A DNA stretch of 64,000 nt, from positions 4,967,001 through 5,031,000 of the forward strand of contig NZ_CP059322.2 in assembly GCF_013694245.2 (NCBI RefSeq). Reading direction: 5' to 3'. This document shows, piece after piece, positions 61,416 to 64,000 of the stretch. A program made the position numbers and the translations under genes. Position 1 is the stretch's first letter; each line of letters opens with the position of its first letter. The notes beneath the pieces were generated by a model. The model ran no database searches and was not told the origin of the DNA. It worked only from the letters and a program-made list of their open reading frames with translations. The DNA is from Micromonospora ferruginea. Its GTDB lineage: Bacteria > Actinomycetota > Actinomycetes > Mycobacteriales > Micromonosporaceae.

Positions 61416-63893
61416 GTGCGCAAAGTCGCAGTGGGTCTGCTCGGGCTTTCGCTGACCGCGACGGGGCTGATGGCAGGTACGTCCGCCAGTGCCGCGCCGA
61501 CGCCGAAGCTGCCGACCACCGCTCCGTCGGTGGCCGAGCCTGCGCAGGCTGAACACGACCTGCCCAACCCGCTCGAGGACAAGCGGCGCGCGCTGCGCCA
61601 GGAAGGCCTCAGCGAGGTTCTGTCCGGCAGGGCGAAGGCCCAGAAGATCAACGGCAGCACGGTCGTCAAGGTTGGCGAGACGGCTGCCGAGGGTGCCTCG
61701 GCGGGCAAGGCCGCCCGGAGCACCAAGGCCGGCAAGGGTCCGACCAAGGACCAGTACGTCGAGCTCTCCCGCGAGCGGACCGACAAGATCTTCGTCATCC
61801 TCGCGGAGTTCGGCGACGAGCGGCACCCGGATTTCCCGGACAAGGACACCGACCCGAACACCGCGGGTCCGACCAAGTTCGACGGGCCGCGCGTCAACCA
61901 GATCCCCCAGCCCAACCGGGCGGTGGACAACTCCACGGTCTGGCAGCCGGACTACAGCGCCGAGCACTACCGGCAGCTGTACTTCGGCACCAAGCCGGGT
62001 GACGAGTCGCTGAAGCAGTACTACGAGGCCCAGTCCTCGGGTCGGTACAGCGTCGAGGGCGAGGTCACCAACTGGGTCAAGGTCAAGTACAACGAGGCCC
62101 GGTACGGGCGCTCCGACGACCCGAAGGCCGACGACGACCCGACCGGCGACCCGGCGGTCTGCGACAGCAATGTCTGCAGCAACACCTGGGACCTGGTCCG
62201 GGACGCCGCGAACCAGTGGGTCGCCGACCAGAAGAAGCAGGGCCGGACGGACGCGCAGATCGCCGCGGACGTCAAGTCGATGGACGAGTACGACCGTTAC
62301 GACTACGACGGCGACGGCAACTTCAACGAGCCCGACGGCTACATCGACCACTTCCAGATCGTCCACGCCGGCGGCGACCAGGCCGACGGTGACCCGATCC
62401 AGGGTGAGGACGCCATCTGGAGCCACCGCTGGTACGCGTACGCCAGCGACCAGGGCAACACCGGTCCGGCCGACTTCCCGGCCGGTGGCACGCAGATCGG
62501 CAACACCGGCGTCTGGATCGGCGACTACACGATCCAGCCGGAGAACGGTGGCCGGAGCGTCTTCTACCACGAGTACGGTCACGACCTCGGTCTGCCGGAC
62601 GACTACAACGTGGGCACCAGCGCCGACAACAACAACGAGCACTGGACCCTGATGGCCCAGAGCCGGCTCGGCGCCAAGAACGACGCCGGCATCGGTGACC
62701 GCGGTGGTGACCTGGGCGCGTGGAACAAGCTCCAGCTCGGCTGGCTCGACTACGAGACGGTCGTCGCCGGTCAGAAGCGCACCCTGAACCTGGGGCCGCA
62801 GGAGTACAACTCGTCCAAGGCGCAGGCTGCCGTCGTGGTGCTGCCGCAGCGGGAGTACACGTTCCAGAACGGCAAGCCGTTCGAGGGTACGAAGCAGTAC
62901 TTCTCCGGTAACGCGGACGACCTGAACAGCTCGATGACCCGGACCCTGGACTTCACCGGGAAGTCGACGGCCGCTCTCACCATGAAGGGCCGGTACAACA
63001 TCGAGACCGGCTTCGACTACATGTTCTTCGAGGCGTCGCTCGACGGCGGTAGCAGCTGGGTGAGCCTGCCCGGCACCGTCGACGGTCGGCCGCTGAAGGA
63101 GATCTCCCCCGGCCGCTTCGCCCTCGACGGCAGCAGCAGGGGCAACTGGGTCGACGTCAACATCCCGATGGACGCGGCGGCCGGCAAGGTCGTGCAGTTC
63201 CGGCTGCGCTACCAGACGGACGGCGGTGTGTCCTCCGGCGGCTTCTACGGTGACGCCATCACCGTGACCGCCGACGGTCAGACCGTTCTCGCCGACGGCG
63301 CCGAGGCCGGCACCAACGGCTGGACCCTGGCGGGTGGCTTCGGCATCGTCGAGGAGACCTACACCCGCAAGTTCGACAACTACTACATCGCGGGCAACCG
63401 GTCCTACGTCTCGTACGACAAGTACCTGAAGACCGGCCCGTACTTCTTCGGCTACGCGAACACCCGCCCGGACTACGTGGACCACTACGCGTACCAGGAG
63501 GGTCTGCTGATCTCGTACTGGAACCTGCGTTGGGCGGACAACAACACCGCTCCGGCGTCGGCGACCAACCCGGGTGGTCACCCGGGTGAGGGTCGGAACC
63601 TGTACATCGACTCGCGTCCGCGGCCGCTCTACAACCTGACCGGGCAGCCCTGGCGGGCCCGCGTCCAGGTCTACGACGCGCCGTTCAGCCTGAAGAAGGC
63701 CGACTCGTTCACCCTGCACATCAACAGCCAGCCGCAGTACATCCGCGGTCAGGCCGCTGCTCCGGTGTTCGACGACAGCAAGCAGTACTGGTTCGCCGAG
63801 CTGCCGAACCACGGTGTCAAGGTCCCGAACAACGGGGTCAAGATCCGCGTGGTCGAGCAGAACGGCACCTCGATGAAGATCCGCATCTCCTGA
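61416..63893 (+). CDS. Secreted M6 metalloprotease (immune inhibitor A-like), copy 2
   Basis: An 825-residue secreted M6 protease. Signal peptide VRKVAVGLLGLSLTATGLMAG ending ASA/AP; propeptide up to about residue 120; zinc site HEYGHDLGLPDDYN (His385, His389) with Glu386; NNEHWTLMAQSRLGAKND after. GYDGDGNFNEPDGYIDHFQ-like calcium sequence occurs (DYDGDGNFNEPDGYIDHF). C-terminal beta domains follow with RYQTDGGVSSGGFYGDAI. It is homologous to the preceding protease but 105 residues shorter. CGGAGGT precedes the GTG at 61416; the longer opening at 61356 lacks a signal start. Separate transcript. Confidence 0.88.
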   Translation: MRKVAVGLLGLSLTATGLMAGTSASAAPTPKLPTTAPSVAEPAQAEHDLPNPLEDKRRALRQEGLSEVLSGRAKAQKINGSTVVKVGETAAEGASAGKAARSTKAGKGPTKDQYVELSRERTDKIFVILAEFGDERHPDFPDKDTDPNTAGPTKFDGPRVNQIPQPNRAVDNSTVWQPDYSAEHYRQLYFGTKPGDESLKQYYEAQSSGRYSVEGEVTNWVKVKYNEARYGRSDDPKADDDPTGDPAVCDSNVCSNTWDLVRDAANQWVADQKKQGRTDAQIAADVKSMDEYDRYDYDGDGNFNEPDGYIDHFQIVHAGGDQADGDPIQGEDAIWSHRWYAYASDQGNTGPADFPAGGTQIGNTGVWIGDYTIQPENGGRSVFYHEYGHDLGLPDDYNVGTSADNNNEHWTLMAQSRLGAKNDAGIGDRGGDLGAWNKLQLGWLDYETVVAGQKRTLNLGPQEYNSSKAQAAVVVLPQREYTFQNGKPFEGTKQYFSGNADDLNSSMTRTLDFTGKSTAALTMKGRYNIETGFDYMFFEASLDGGSSWVSLPGTVDGRPLKEISPGRFALDGSSRGNWVDVNIPMDAAAGKVVQFRLRYQTDGGVSSGGFYGDAITVTADGQTVLADGAEAGTNGWTLAGGFGIVEETYTRKFDNYYIAGNRSYVSYDKYLKTGPYFFGYANTRPDYVDHYAYQEGLLISYWNLRWADNNTAPASATNPGGHPGEGRNLYIDSRPRPLYNLTGQPWRARVQVYDAPFSLKKADSFTLHINSQPQYIRGQAAAPVFDDSKQYWFAELPNHGVKVPNNGVKIRVVEQNGTSMKIRIS

Positions 63894-63914
63894 TCCACGG
63901 ATCGTCGCACCACA

Positions 63915-63949
63915 GCGAGGCCCGGGCGGTTCCACCGCCCGGGCCTCGC
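63915..63949 (+). terminator. Terminator after M6 protease 2
   Basis: Perfect 16-bp stem (63915-63930 with 63934-63949), 3-base loop, 21 bases after the protease stop. Very strong. Confidence 0.9.
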
Positions 63950-64000
63950 CCCGTTCCGGGGGAACCAGCGGGCGCCGCCCCGCGTCGGACCCTCGTGACC

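Overview
The window is high-GC actinobacterial DNA, most probably from Micromonospora or a close relative (family Micromonosporaceae). Evidence: strong G/C bias at third codon positions; many GTG starts; several leaderless genes with a TANNNT box 6-8 bases before the start; a lysine-tailed topoisomerase I; a BldG-type anti-anti-sigma factor; an actinobacterial Tad pilus locus next to an Ssd gene and a 6C-type RNA; and a bifunctional MFS/dTMP kinase. There is no sign of a prophage, transposase, CRISPR array or large biosynthetic cluster. Most of the window is ordinary chromosome, with short palindromic repeats between genes.

Layout. 0-9 kb: metabolic and housekeeping genes (DUF4241 protein, membrane-anchored FKBP, HAD phosphatase, quinone oxidoreductase, acyl-CoA synthetase divergent from a NUDIX hydrolase, DHA2 exporter, DJ-1/PfpI protein). 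9.2-13.1 kb: a sugar-transfer group (HldE-like heptose kinase/nucleotidyltransferase, GT2, convergent GT9). 13.1-22.8 kb: small heat-shock protein with a DUF2231 membrane protein, PPOX flavoprotein, a large O-acyltransferase, SRPBCC protein, VOC protein, S51 peptidase, tRNA-Thr(CGT), metallophosphoesterase, RicT/PSP1. 23-28 kb: a minus-strand operon from an MFS-Tmk fusion through HolB, and perhaps on to a YbaB/ESX-like trio.

28-43 kb: PLP enzyme, TetR plus FAD oxidoreductase, a DUF559 nuclease-like gene bracketed by two copies of one palindromic repeat, topA (read here with an apparent one-base deletion), a lipoprotein, the proton-pumping pyrophosphatase HppA, BldG with its anti-sigma partner, and a divergent DUF1998 helicase. 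44.6-49.7 kb: a seven-gene Tad pilus operon (ssd-tadA-tadB-tadC-flp-tadE-tadE-like), nearly all coupled by 4-base overlaps. Then come a membrane protein with a von Hippel-Lindau-like beta domain, a CPCC zinc-binding protein, a two-hairpin C-rich RNA matching the 6C motif, and a SerB-like HAD protein. The topA/helicase/tad/ssd/6C/HAD/acs order is the ancient actinobacterial arrangement known from Mycobacterium and Streptomyces.

52.3-55.1 kb holds a compact, apparently self-regulated operon: a promoter overlapped by two near-identical palindromes, a membrane protein, a methyltransferase-like/DCC-thioredoxin-like fusion, and a TetR regulator that is probably its repressor. The window ends with a Fic-like protein, acetyl-CoA synthetase, and two consecutive large secreted M6 (immune inhibitor A-like) metalloproteases.

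The points most worth a second look are the topA frameshift at a hexanucleotide repeat, the VHL-like domain that keeps most of the hydroxyproline-pocket residues, the dual-operator membrane operon, the three copies of a 31-base dimeric repeat, and the three families of GATC-containing palindromes.
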